A stretch of 37,421 nt of DNA, taken from contig JASGFG010000032.1 of assembly GCA_047605605.1 (NCBI GenBank), positions 1 to 37,421 on the forward strand. Direction: 5' to 3'. Below, piece after piece: positions 23,385 to 31,448 of this stretch (its first letter is position 1; each line of letters starts with the position of its first letter). The notes beneath the pieces were generated by a model that worked only from the letters and a program-made list of their open reading frames with translations, was not told the origin of the DNA and did not search any database. A program made the position numbers and the translations under genes. Source of the stretch: JAATGA01 sp047605605 (GTDB lineage Bacteria > Pseudomonadota > Alphaproteobacteria > Rhodobacterales > Rhodobacteraceae).

Positions 23385-23863
23385 TCCCGCCGCCCCGATC
23401 AGCGCAGGCGACGGCAATCCGGGCGCCGGGGTCATGTTTCGCGCCACGGCGGCGGCGATCAGCCTGACATCCAAGGGCGCCTCGTTCCCACGAATATTGG
23501 AAGGCTGTCCGCCCCGGGACCGTCGACAAAGTTGGCGACCTTGCGGCCGGTTGGCTTCGCTGCACCCTCTCGACCTGTTTCACCGTGGGGATGCCGACGG
23601 CGAATACCGGCTCGACGCCCGTGTAGATGCAGCGGCGGGCACGCTCCTGTGCCTCTCTTGGACCGCCAGCGCGCCGAACAATTACCCGCAGCCCGTGGGG
23701 ATCCGCCGATCCCCGACCGCTGCGCCCAGCCATGGCGCCAGCGGGCGCGAAGTGCGCCGCCCTTTCCACCGCCGTCATGGAAAGTTCATCGGGATGCAAG
23801 GCTTCTGTCACCCCCGCCGCCTATGACCCCCGCCAGTGCTTGAACCAATCCGGGGGCCGGATC
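23385..23863. other. 479-nt gap without a convincing gene; possible gene remnant plus phnC control region
   Basis: Between the quinone reductase and phnC no intact coding region is supported. Leftward frames read in pieces, for example MTEALHPDELSMTAVERAAH from 23811 and KPTGRKVANFVDG near 23550, that look protein-like but shift frame and match nothing I recognise. This may be a decayed accessory gene. The right end (23772-23811) carries the Pho-box-like repeats. Confidence 0.35.
23772..23811 (+). promoter_or_regulatory. Pho-box-like repeat array upstream of phnC
   Basis: Four 7-nt units recur with an 11-nt period: CCGTCAT (23772), AGTTCAT (23783), ATGCAAG (23794) and CTGTCAC (23805). PhoB binds tandem CTGTCAT units spaced 11 nt apart; units 1 and 4 each match six or more of the consensus positions within one base, and unit 2 keeps TCAT. 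The array ends 52 nt before the phnC start, a sensible position for activation under phosphate starvation, the usual control of phn genes. Confidence 0.45.
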
Positions 23864-24682
23864 ATGCTGGAAGTCACAAGTGTCACGCGCCTGTTCGGCA
23901 CACGCGCCGCTGTGGACAACATCAGCTTTTCCGTCGAGGGCCCCGCTTTCGTGGGAATCATCGGCCGGTCCGGCGCGGGGAAGTCCACCTTCCTGCGGAT
24001 GATGAACCGCCTGACCGACGCGACCGAAGGCCAGATCCGTGTCGGCGGGCAGGACATTCTTGCCCTGCGTGGTGCTGCCCAGCGGGCCTGGCAAAGCCAG
24101 TGCGCGATGATCTTTCAGCAGTTCAACCTTGTGCCGCGCATGGATGTGGCCTCGAACGTGCTGCACGGATTGCTGAACCGGCGGTCCACGCTGGCCACGA
24201 TGTTCAACCTCTGGCCCCGCGCCGACATCCTGCGGGCGCTGGACATCCTCGACCGGCTGGGCATCGCCGAACAGGCCCCGAAACGGGCCGAGGCGCTGTC
24301 TGGCGGCCAGCAGCAGCGCGTCGCCATCGCCCGCGCCCTGATGCAGGACCCCAAGATCATCCTGGCCGACGAACCCATCGCAAGCCTTGACCCGATGAAC
24401 GCGCAGATCGTGATGGACACGCTGAAGCGCATCAATGTCGAGGACGGGCGCATGGTCATCGCCAACCTGCACACGCTGGACACCGCGCGCCGCTATTGCG
24501 ACCGGGTGATCGGAATGCGTGACGGGCGCATCGTTTTCGACGGCACGCCCGACCAGCTTTCGACCGGCGTTGCCCGCGACATCTATGGCGCGGACGCGAG
24601 CTTCAACGAGGCTGCGACCTCTACCGCCATCCCCGCAGATACCACAGCCGACCGCGCCTATGCCGACCGGCTGATGGCCTGA
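23864..24682 (+). CDS. phnC: Phosphonate ABC transporter ATP-binding protein
   Basis: ATPase that powers import of phosphonates through PhnE. The 272-residue protein has Walker A GRSGAGKST, the Q-loop MIFQQFNLVPRMDVASNVLHG typical of PhnC, signature LSGGQQQRVAIARALMQ and Walker B IILADEP followed by IASLDP. The start MLEVTSVTRLFG is standard for the family. It is the first gene of the rightward phnC-D-E1-E2-hexapeptide operon, with a Pho-box-like array upstream and phnD 24 nt downstream. Confidence 0.95.
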   Translation: MLEVTSVTRLFGTRAAVDNISFSVEGPAFVGIIGRSGAGKSTFLRMMNRLTDATEGQIRVGGQDILALRGAAQRAWQSQCAMIFQQFNLVPRMDVASNVLHGLLNRRSTLATMFNLWPRADILRALDILDRLGIAEQAPKRAEALSGGQQQRVAIARALMQDPKIILADEPIASLDPMNAQIVMDTLKRINVEDGRMVIANLHTLDTARRYCDRVIGMRDGRIVFDGTPDQLSTGVARDIYGADASFNEAATSTAIPADTTADRAYADRLMA

Positions 24683-24706
24683 CCTCAACCCCGAACGGAG
24701 AAATCC

Positions 24707-25606
24707 ATGAAAACCCTCGCCCTGGCCCTTGCGGCCGCCACCGCCCTGACCTCGGTTGCGCAAGCGCAAGAGATCAAGCAGTTCAACATCGGCATCCTTG
24801 GCGGCGAAAACGCGCAGGACCGCATGAACTCGAACGAATGCTATCGCGCCGCCATCGAAAAGGAACTGGGCGTTCCGGTAAAGGTGTTCACCCCCGCCGA
24901 TTATGACGGCGTGATCCAGGGTCTGCTGGGCGGCACCCTGGACATGGCGTGGCTGGGCGCCTCGGGTTATGCCAAGATCTATCTGACCGACGCCAATGCC
25001 GTGACCCCGGTGCTGACCAAGCAGAACATGGACGGCTCGACCGGCTATTACTCCATCGGTTTTGCCCGCAAGGACAGCGGCATCACCTCGCTGGAAGAGG
25101 CCAAGGGCAAGGTCTTTGCCTTTGCCGAGCCGAACTCGACCTCGGGCTATCTGGTGCCGGCGGCGGAACTGTCGGAGAAATACGGCGATCTGAAGCACTA
25201 TTTCAGCGACGTGAAATTCTCGGGCGGGCATGAACAGACCATCGTGGGCGTCGCCAACGGCGATTTCGCGGCGGGCGTGTCCTGGGCCGACGGTCTGGGC
25301 AACTGGGAAGACGGCTACAACTCGGGCGCGTTCCGCAAGGCGTCGGATGCCGGACTGGTGGACATGAACGATCTGGTCCAGATCTGGAAATCCAAGCTGA
25401 TCCCCGAAGGCCCGATGGTGGTGCGCAAAGCCCTGCCGCAGGAGGTGCAGGACAAGGTGACCAAGCTGACCGCCGACCTGTGGGAAAAGGATCCGAAATG
25501 CGCCTATGGCGTCGCCTCGGGCGAAGCCAAGGATTTCGTGCCCGTCACCAACGAGGCCTATCTGGGCGTCATCGCCGCCCGCAAGCTGCAAGAAGCCAGC
25601 AACTGA
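24707..25606 (+). CDS. phnD: Phosphonate ABC transporter substrate-binding protein
   Basis: Periplasmic protein of 299 residues that captures phosphonates, phosphite or phosphate esters. A Sec signal peptide MKTLALALAAATALTSVAQA is followed by QEIKQFNIGILGGENAQDRM, the PhnD start. The binding pocket region YDGVIQGLLGGTLDMAWLGASGYAKIY and the STSGYLVPAAEL block are diagnostic. The stop is followed by a strong hairpin before phnE1, a common device for raising binding-protein levels over permease levels. Confidence 0.95.
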   Translation: MKTLALALAAATALTSVAQAQEIKQFNIGILGGENAQDRMNSNECYRAAIEKELGVPVKVFTPADYDGVIQGLLGGTLDMAWLGASGYAKIYLTDANAVTPVLTKQNMDGSTGYYSIGFARKDSGITSLEEAKGKVFAFAEPNSTSGYLVPAAELSEKYGDLKHYFSDVKFSGGHEQTIVGVANGDFAAGVSWADGLGNWEDGYNSGAFRKASDAGLVDMNDLVQIWKSKLIPEGPMVVRKALPQEVQDKVTKLTADLWEKDPKCAYGVASGEAKDFVPVTNEAYLGVIAARKLQEASN

Positions 25607-25622
25607 GGTTTCCTGAAATCCC

Positions 25623-25649
25623 TGCCGTGTCCCCGACGGGGGCACGGCA
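25623..25649 (+). repeat. Stem-loop between phnD and phnE1
   Basis: TGCCGTGTCCCC (25623-25634) pairs with GGGGGCACGGCA (25638-25649), one T-G wobble in 12 pairs, with the tri-loop GAC. ATTTCCTT follows, so partial termination is possible, but phnE1 downstream has its own strong ribosome-binding site. It probably protects phnD mRNA from 3' decay or attenuates read-through. Confidence 0.65.
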
Positions 25650-25685
25650 ATTTCCTTGCCGATTTGCCTGCCGACGGGGGACGCA

Positions 25686-26561
25686 ATGGTAGACATCGCT
25701 TTCGGGCCCGAACCCGGCCGCCGCCCCGATCCCGCCGACACCCGCGAAGCCTATATGGAGATGGTGCGGCGGCGGCGGATGTATGGCGGCCTCATTCTGG
25801 TGCTGTTCGTCGTGCTGATGGCCTCGGGCTTCCGGCTGGCGGAATCGCGCAATGCCGGCGGCTTCGTCGATGGCCTGCCGATGGTTTTCGCCTTTCCGGC
25901 CGAGGTTCTGGCTGAGGCATGGGAAAAGCGCGCGAACCTGCCGGGGTTGCTGCTGACCCACCTGCCCTCGTTGATCGAGACGCTGAACATTGCCGCGGTT
26001 TCCACCCTGCTGGGCGGGCTGCTGGCGGTGATGCTGGCACTGCTGTCCACGCGGGGCCTGGGCCGCTGGCCGCGACTGACGCCAGTGTTCCGACGCCTGA
26101 TGGATGCCTTTCGCGCCATACCGGAAATCGTGATCGCGCTCGTCCTGATCTATGTTCTGGGCGGCGGGCCGGTTCCGGCGGTGATCGCCATCGCCGTCCA
26201 TACCGCGGGCGCCCTGGGCAAGCTGTTTTCCGAGGTGGCCGAAAACGCCGACATGAAACCTGTCGAGGGTCTGACCTCGGTCGGTGCGGGCTGGGGACAG
26301 CGGATGTGGCTGGGGATCGTGCCGCAGGTGGCGCCGAACTGGCTGTCCTATGCGCTGATGCGGTTCGAGATCAACGTGCGGGCCAGCGCGATCCTGGGTT
26401 TCGTGGGGTCGGGGGGCATCGGATACGATCTGAAGATCGCGATGCAATGGGGCATGGGCCGCTATGACGAGGTGGTGGCGATCTTCCTGTTGCTGTTCAT
26501 CGCAATTGTCGTGATCGACCGGCTGTCCGACCACGCCCGCACCCGTCTGGTGAAAGGCTGA
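25686..26561 (+). CDS. phnE1: Phosphonate ABC transporter permease PhnE1
   Basis: Inner-membrane permease of 291 residues. The first helix is GLILVLFVVLMASGF, and the PhnE family core LMDAFRAIPEIVIALVLIYVLGGG and the EAA-type loop FSEVAENADMKPVEGLTSVGAGWGQRMWLGIVPQVAP are clear, ending with GFVGSGGIGYDLK. The ATG at 25686 follows GGGGGA and is preferred over an upstream in-frame ATG at 25656 that overlaps the hairpin tail. It pairs with the second, larger permease encoded 5 nt downstream. Confidence 0.93.
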   Translation: MVDIAFGPEPGRRPDPADTREAYMEMVRRRRMYGGLILVLFVVLMASGFRLAESRNAGGFVDGLPMVFAFPAEVLAEAWEKRANLPGLLLTHLPSLIETLNIAAVSTLLGGLLAVMLALLSTRGLGRWPRLTPVFRRLMDAFRAIPEIVIALVLIYVLGGGPVPAVIAIAVHTAGALGKLFSEVAENADMKPVEGLTSVGAGWGQRMWLGIVPQVAPNWLSYALMRFEINVRASAILGFVGSGGIGYDLKIAMQWGMGRYDEVVAIFLLLFIAIVVIDRLSDHARTRLVKG

Positions 26562-26566
26562 TCCCG

Positions 26567-27889
26567 ATGACCGCAACCCTTGCGCCCGCGCTTTCCGAAA
26601 CCGTCCTGCACCGGTTCGACCGCCGCAGATGGATGTCCTTTGCCGTGCCGCTGGCGATCCTGGCCTATCTCGTCTATGCCGCCTTCGCCTTCGATGTGGC
26701 AGGGCTGGCGCAACGGGCGCGGCTGGACAATGCGTCGGTCCTGCTGTCCGATTTCTGGCAGCACAAGACCCATGTGACGCGCGACAACCGCTCTGGCCGC
26801 CTGACCGTCGCCATCGACGGCGAGGCGAAGGGGACCTATCCCGCCGACCGCCTGCCCGCTTGGGTAAAGGTCGCGGGTCCGGTGACGACCATCGACTTGG
26901 GAAAGGGCAATATCGTCACCTATGACGACCAGGGCGCGCGCTATCAGGTGCCGGGCTATGGCATGATCGACATCCGCCCGGACGGCGACCGTCTGCTGCT
27001 GACCGCGCCGGAACCGCGGCCCGCATGGATCAACGCCTCGGACACGCGGGTCAGCGTCACGACCGATGCCGGGCGTTTCGCCTATACCCGGTCCAAGGTC
27101 GAGACGTTCCGGTATGAACCCGGCTGGGCGCTGTTCTTCTTCACGCTGGACAGCCCGTTCCATTACATGAGCTGGCCGCAGATCTTCGCCAGCGCGCTTT
27201 GGGGCGAAAGGGTCCGGCCCGAGGTGCCGAACATCGTCGCCATGGCACACGACTTCTGGACCAATACCATGTGGCGGCACGGCGATGTCGCCTGGGCGAT
27301 GTTCGAGACGGTGCTGATGGCCTTTCTCGGCACATTCGGCGCGGCGCTGGTGGCGCTGCCGCTGGCCTTCATGGCGGCGCGCAACATGATGCCCTTCGGT
27401 GCCCTGCGGTTCGCCCTTCGCCGCGTCTTCGACTTCATCCGCGGGGTGGACGGGTTGATCTGGACGATCATCCTGGCCCGCGCCTTCGGGCCGGGGCCGA
27501 TGACGGGGGCGCTGGCGATCCTGCTGACCGACACCGGCAGTTTCGGCAAGATGTTCTCGGAATCCCTTGAGAACATAGACGAAAAGCAGGTAGAGGGAAT
27601 ACGTTCCACCGGCGCCAATGCCGCACAGCGCGCGCGCCTTGGCGTGATCCCGCAGATCACGCCGGTGCTGCTGAGCCAGGTGCTGTATTTCCTGGAATCG
27701 AACACGCGCGGCGCGACGGTGATCGGTGCCATCGTCGGCGGGGGGATCGGCCTCTTGCTGACCCAGGCGATCCAGACCCAGAAGGATTGGGAGGATGTGG
27801 CCTATTACATGGTGCTGATCGTGCTGACCGTCATGGCGATGGACAGCCTGTCGGGCTGGCTGCGGCGCAAACTGATCAAGGGGGAATGA
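26567..27889 (+). CDS. phnE2: Phosphonate ABC transporter permease PhnE2 with large extracytoplasmic insertion
   Basis: Second permease, 440 residues, against about 260-290 for the E. coli protein and for PhnE1. The first helix is at about residues 24-43. A segment of roughly 190 residues (about 45-240), largely polar and beta-rich (for example RLTVAIDGEAKGTYPADRLP), precedes the conserved permease core. The core starts near MFETVLMAFLGTFGAALVALPL and has FDFIRGVDGLIWTIILARAFGPG and the EAA loop SESLENIDEKQVEGIRSTGANAAQRARLGVIPQITP. The insertion should face the periplasm and could dock PhnD. The stop overlaps the next start as ATGA. Confidence 0.92.
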   Translation: MTATLAPALSETVLHRFDRRRWMSFAVPLAILAYLVYAAFAFDVAGLAQRARLDNASVLLSDFWQHKTHVTRDNRSGRLTVAIDGEAKGTYPADRLPAWVKVAGPVTTIDLGKGNIVTYDDQGARYQVPGYGMIDIRPDGDRLLLTAPEPRPAWINASDTRVSVTTDAGRFAYTRSKVETFRYEPGWALFFFTLDSPFHYMSWPQIFASALWGERVRPEVPNIVAMAHDFWTNTMWRHGDVAWAMFETVLMAFLGTFGAALVALPLAFMAARNMMPFGALRFALRRVFDFIRGVDGLIWTIILARAFGPGPMTGALAILLTDTGSFGKMFSESLENIDEKQVEGIRSTGANAAQRARLGVIPQITPVLLSQVLYFLESNTRGATVIGAIVGGGIGLLLTQAIQTQKDWEDVAYYMVLIVLTVMAMDSLSGWLRRKLIKGE

Positions 27890-28506
27890 TGCCGAAACTT
27901 TCCGCGACCGAGCCGCTGATCGCCCCCGGCTGCAAGATCGAGAATGCGACCTTCGGCGCCTGGGTGCAGGTCGGCGAAGGCACGCGGATGCAGAATGTCG
28001 ACTTTGGCGACTATTCCTATTGCGACCGGCTATGCGACATTGCCAATGCCACGGTGGGGCGGTTTTCCAACATCGCCTCGATGGTCAGGATCGGGCCGAC
28101 CGACCACCGCATCGACAATGCGGCGCTGCACCATTTCCACTATCGCAGTTCCTATTATTGGGACGATGCGGCCGATGATGCGGATCATTTCGCCCGCCGC
28201 GCCGCGCGGCGCACCACCATCGGCACCGATACCTGGATCGGGCACGCCGCGATCGTCAAGCCGGGGGTGACGGTGGGCATCGGGGCCATCGTCGCCGCGG
28301 GCGCCGTGGTGACGAAAGATGTTCCGCCCTTCCGGATCGTCGCCGGAAGTCCCGCCCGGCCGTTGCGCGCACGGTTTTCCGATGCGATCTGCGACAGGCT
28401 GCTGGCGCTTGGCTGGTGGGACTGGGACCATGCGCGCCTGCGTCAAGCCCTGCCCGATTTCCGCGATCTGGACGCCGAGGCATTTCTGGAGAAATACGGC
28501 GGCTAG
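27886..28506 (+). CDS. Phosphonate-locus hexapeptide acyltransferase-like protein (LbH family)
   Basis: Left-handed beta-helix transferase of 206 residues, of the kind repeatedly found in C-P lyase loci (DapH/PhnO-associated hexapeptide family). Hexapeptide-type turns occur at IAPGCKIENATFGAWVQVGEG, then at the C-terminal coils IGTDTWIGHAAIVKPGVTVG and IGAIVAAGAVVTKDVPPFRIVAGSPAR. The tail WWDWDHARLRQALPDFRDLD is typical of this subgroup. It probably transfers an acetyl group to an aminophosphonate or a related compound; this is inferred from family and location. The start at 27886 overlaps the phnE2 stop (ATGA); a second ATG follows immediately. It is the last gene of its operon, convergent with phnF. 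Confidence 0.85.
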   Translation: MMPKLSATEPLIAPGCKIENATFGAWVQVGEGTRMQNVDFGDYSYCDRLCDIANATVGRFSNIASMVRIGPTDHRIDNAALHHFHYRSSYYWDDAADDADHFARRAARRTTIGTDTWIGHAAIVKPGVTVGIGAIVAAGAVVTKDVPPFRIVAGSPARPLRARFSDAICDRLLALGWWDWDHARLRQALPDFRDLDAEAFLEKYGG

Positions 28507-28521
28507 GCCGATCCGGGCGGA

Positions 28522-29235
28522 CTATCCTTCGGGCGTGACGGTCAGCGTCACCCGGTCGCCCGCGAACCATGTCGTGCCATATTCCACCGGCACGCCCGCC
28601 GCATCGACGTTCACCGCGACCGACCGCAGGACCGGCGTCCCTTCGCCCAGATGCAGCGCCAGGGCCAGCGTGGGCGCCGCGGTCTTGGCCGTCAGCCGGG
28701 TTTCGGCACGGGTATAGTCGGTCAGCCCGCAGGCGGACAGCGCGGCGGTGACGGACTGCCGGTCGGCCATGTGCCGCAGCAGATCGGGAAAGCGCGCCGC
28801 ATCGAACACCGACCGAAAGGCCGCGACCGGCGCGCCGTCCACCAGCGAGATGCCTTCGACCACATGCACCATAGCGTCGGGGGCCAGGGCCAGCGCCTCG
28901 GCCTCCTTGCCGTCGGCCCCCCGCGTTTCCAGAAGGGTCAGCCGGCGTGAGGGGGTGCGGCCCGAGGCGGCGACGTTCTGGTGGAACCTGACCCGCCGCC
29001 CCAGCGGATAATCGGTCGGCCGCGCCGTGACGAATACCCCCGCACCGCGCCGGGACCGAACCGTCCCCGCCTCGGCCAGCGAGGCCAGCGCGTGGCGCAC
29101 CGTATGGCGGTTGACGCCAAAGCGCGAGGCCAGTTCCGCCTCGGTCGGCAGGCGGTCGCCGGGGCGATAATGCCCCTCGGCGATCTCGGCGCTCAGCGTG
29201 GCGGCGATGGATTTCCAGATCGCGGGGCGGGTCAT
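28522..29235 (-). CDS. phnF: GntR/HutC-family phosphonate repressor
   Basis: Regulator of 237 residues with an N-terminal GntR winged helix (PAIWKSIAATLSAEIAEGHY then RPGDRLPTEAELASRFGVNR and HTVRHALASLAEAGTVRSRR) and a C-terminal UbiC/UTRA ligand domain ending VEYGTTWFAGDRVTLTVTPEG. This architecture and its place beside phnG mark it as PhnF. I chose the ATG at 29235 (AAGG upstream, MTRPAIW matches family starts); an in-frame ATG at 29250 adds five residues. It is divergent from phnG, and the operator-like half-sites at 29303-29330 lie between them. Confidence 0.9.
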   Translation of the reverse strand: MTRPAIWKSIAATLSAEIAEGHYRPGDRLPTEAELASRFGVNRHTVRHALASLAEAGTVRSRRGAGVFVTARPTDYPLGRRVRFHQNVAASGRTPSRRLTLLETRGADGKEAEALALAPDAMVHVVEGISLVDGAPVAAFRSVFDAARFPDLLRHMADRQSVTAALSACGLTDYTRAETRLTAKTAAPTLALALHLGEGTPVLRSVAVNVDAAGVPVEYGTTWFAGDRVTLTVTPEG

Positions 29236-29302
29236 CGGCGGCCTTGTCATCAAAAATTCATCGCAGGGGGGGTTGAGCCGACTCGGGCTCGGGGCTATCA
29301 AC

Positions 29303-29330
29303 TTGTCTAGTTGTATAGTAATCTAGACAA
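29303..29330. promoter_or_regulatory. Candidate PhnF operator with three half-sites
   Basis: TTGTCTAG (29303-29310), TTGTATAG (29311-29318) and the inverted CTAGACAA (29323-29330) lie between the divergent phnF and phnG genes. Sites 1 and 3 are a perfect 8-bp inverted repeat; sites 2 and 3 form a 7-of-8 inverted repeat with a 4-nt spacer; sites 1 and 2 are a tandem direct repeat. PhnF proteins of the GntR/HutC group bind short inverted repeats of this look. Position, 24 nt before phnG, suits repression of phnG and autoregulation. Confidence 0.6.
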
Positions 29331-29353
29331 ATCCGCAAGCTGTCGAGGCCCGA

Positions 29354-29803
29354 ATGTCCCAGACCCCGGAACCCCATGCCAAGCGCCGCGACTGGATGTC
29401 GGTGCTGGCCAAGGCCCTGCCCGCGCGGCTGGCCGAACTGATGCCCGACCTGCCCGCGCATGAAACCATCCGTGCCCCCGAAATCGGGGCGATCATGGTG
29501 CAGGGCCGCACCGGCGGCACGGGCGCGCCCTTCAACCTGGGCGAAATGACGGTGACGCGCTGTTCCGTCCGGCTGGACGACGGGACCGTGGGCCATGCCT
29601 GCGTGCAGGGCCGCGACCGCGCCCATGCCCGCCGCGCCGCCCTGGCCGATGCACTGATGCAGACCGGCGCCGCCCCCCGGATCGACGCCGATGTGCTGGA
29701 CATGCTGCGCAGCGAAGCCGCAGCGAAACAGGCGGCGCGCGCGGCCCGGGCCGCCGCCACCCGCGTGGAATTCTTCACCATGGTGAGGGGAGAGGACAAG
29801 TGA
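29354..29803 (+). CDS. phnG: C-P lyase core complex subunit PhnG
   Basis: Part of the PhnGHIJ core that converts phosphonates: with PhnI and ATP it supports replacement of adenine by phosphonate at ribose C1. The 149-residue protein has the family block APEIGAIMVQGRTGGTGAPF followed by NLGEMTVTRCSVRL, then VGHACVQGRDRAHARRAALADAL. First gene of the phnG-H-I-J-K-L-N operon, next to the three-half-site operator. Its stop overlaps the GTG start of phnH. Confidence 0.95.
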   Translation: MSQTPEPHAKRRDWMSVLAKALPARLAELMPDLPAHETIRAPEIGAIMVQGRTGGTGAPFNLGEMTVTRCSVRLDDGTVGHACVQGRDRAHARRAALADALMQTGAAPRIDADVLDMLRSEAAAKQAARAARAAATRVEFFTMVRGEDK

Positions 29804-30366
29804 CCGCAATCCTGACCGGCGGCTTTGCCGAGCCCGCGGTGCAATCCGCCCAGGCCTTTCGCGCGGTGCTGGAGGCGATGGCCCGCCCCGGCCGCATCTT
29901 CACCGTCGCCGGGGCCACGCCCCCTGCCCCGCTGTCCGTTGCCGCCGGCGTGGTCCTGCTGACCCTGACCGACGGCACGACACCCCTGCATCTGGCCGGT
30001 GCCGCCGATTGCGAGGCGGTGCGGGGCTGGATCGCCTTTCACACCGGCGCTCCGCTGGTTTCCGCCGGGCAGGCGCAGTTCGCGCTTGGCACATGGCAGG
30101 CGCTGACCCCGGTGGCGCGGTTCCCCGTGGGCGAGCCGTCCTATCCCGACCGGTCCGCGACCCTCATCGTCGAGGTGGGCCGGCTGGAGGCGCAAGGCCC
30201 GCGCCTGACCGGCCCCGGCATCGAAACCGAGGCCCGCCTTTCCCTGCCGGAAACGGCGGCCTTCCGCGCCAACCGGGCGCTGTTCCCGCTGGGGTTCGAC
30301 ACGATCCTGACCTGCGGCGACCGTCTTGCCGCGCTGCCCCGCACCACGCATGTGGAGGATAACTGA
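29800..30366 (+). CDS. phnH: C-P lyase core complex subunit PhnH (GTG start)
   Basis: Structural subunit of the C-P lyase core, 188 residues. Family blocks are the start FAEPAVQSAQAFRAVLEAMARPGRI, then TDGTTPLHLAGA, FPVGEPSYPDRSATLIVEV and TGPGIETEARL near the C-terminus. The GTG at 29800 overlaps the phnG stop as GTGA and follows a purine-rich ribosome-binding site (GAGGGGAGAGG); there is no suitable ATG near it. The stop overlaps the phnI start as TGATG. Confidence 0.94.
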   Translation: MTAILTGGFAEPAVQSAQAFRAVLEAMARPGRIFTVAGATPPAPLSVAAGVVLLTLTDGTTPLHLAGAADCEAVRGWIAFHTGAPLVSAGQAQFALGTWQALTPVARFPVGEPSYPDRSATLIVEVGRLEAQGPRLTGPGIETEARLSLPETAAFRANRALFPLGFDTILTCGDRLAALPRTTHVEDN

Positions 30367-31448
30367 TGTATGTCGCAGTCAAAGGCGGCGAACGCGCCAT
30401 CGACGCCGCCCATGCTTGGCTGGCCGAGGAGCGCCGGGGCGACCCGGCCGTGCCCGAGCTGCGCCTTGACCAGATCCGCGAGCAGATGGCGCTGGCGGTC
30501 AACCGGGTGATGGCCGAAGGCTCGCTTTACGACCCCGACCTGGCGGCGCTGGCGATCAAGCAGGCGCGCGGCGACCTGATCGAGGCGGTGTTCCTGATCC
30601 GCGCCTATCGCACCACGCTGCCGCGCTTTGCGGCCTCGCGGCCGGTGGAAACCGCCGCGATGGCGGTGGACCGGCGGGTTTCGGCCACCTTCAAGGACCT
30701 GCCGGGCGGGCAGGTTCTGGGGCCGACCTTCGACTATACCCACCGGCTGCTGGATTTCGCGCTGGCCGCGGAGGGCGAGGTTCCGCCCGCCCCCACCGCC
30801 GAGGCCGGGGCCGAGGCGGTGCCGCATGTCACCTCGCTTCTGGACCGGGACGGGCTGATCGAGGCGGAAATGCCCGACGACACCGCCCCCACCGACCTGA
30901 CGCGCGTGCCGCTGGAACTGCCCGCCAGCCGCGCGCTGCGGCTTCAGGCGTTGGCGCGGGGGGATGAGGGGTTCGTGCTGTCGCTGGCCTATTCCACGCA
31001 GCGCGGTTATGGCCGCACCCATGCCTTCGTCGGCGAATTGCGCATCGGCCGCGTGGCGGTCGAGGTCGACCTGCCCGAACTGGGCTTCGCGGTCGAGATC
31101 GGCGAGATCGAGCTGACCGAATGCGAGACGGTGAACCAGTTCAAGGGCTCGAAAACCGAACCGCCGCAGTTCACCCGCGGCTATGGGCTGGTGATGGGCC
31201 AGTCCGAACGCAAGGCCATTTCCATGAGCCTTGTCGACCGCGCCCTGCGCTGGAAGGAACTGGGCGAGGATTTCACCGGCGCCCCCGCGCAGGACGAGGA
31301 ATTCGTGCTGTCGCATTGCGACAACATCCAGGCGACCGGGTTCTTGGAGCATATCAAGCTGCCCCACTACGTCGATTTTCAGGCCGAGCTGGAGTTGATC
31401 CGGCGGCTCAGGGCCGAAGCCATGCAGGTGAAGGAGGCGGCGCAATGA
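30366..31448 (+). CDS. phnI: C-P lyase core complex subunit PhnI
   Basis: Nucleosidase-like subunit of 360 residues that, with PhnG, H and L, couples the phosphonate to ATP-derived ribose triphosphate. Clear family blocks: MYVAVKGGERAIDAAHAWLAEERRG at the start, LRLDQIREQMALAVNRVMAEGSLYDPDLAALAIKQARGDLIEAVFLIRAYRTTLPRF, and the C-terminal TRGYGLVMGQSERKA and CDNIQATGFLEHIKLPHYVDFQAEL. Starts and stops are coupled to phnH and phnJ by TGATG/ATGA overlaps. Confidence 0.96.
   Translation: MYVAVKGGERAIDAAHAWLAEERRGDPAVPELRLDQIREQMALAVNRVMAEGSLYDPDLAALAIKQARGDLIEAVFLIRAYRTTLPRFAASRPVETAAMAVDRRVSATFKDLPGGQVLGPTFDYTHRLLDFALAAEGEVPPAPTAEAGAEAVPHVTSLLDRDGLIEAEMPDDTAPTDLTRVPLELPASRALRLQALARGDEGFVLSLAYSTQRGYGRTHAFVGELRIGRVAVEVDLPELGFAVEIGEIELTECETVNQFKGSKTEPPQFTRGYGLVMGQSERKAISMSLVDRALRWKELGEDFTGAPAQDEEFVLSHCDNIQATGFLEHIKLPHYVDFQAELELIRRLRAEAMQVKEAAQ

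Noticed and set aside
23786..25741. Leftward 651-codon open frame under phnC and phnD
   Set aside because: Antisense to two certain genes; low-complexity composition and no motif.
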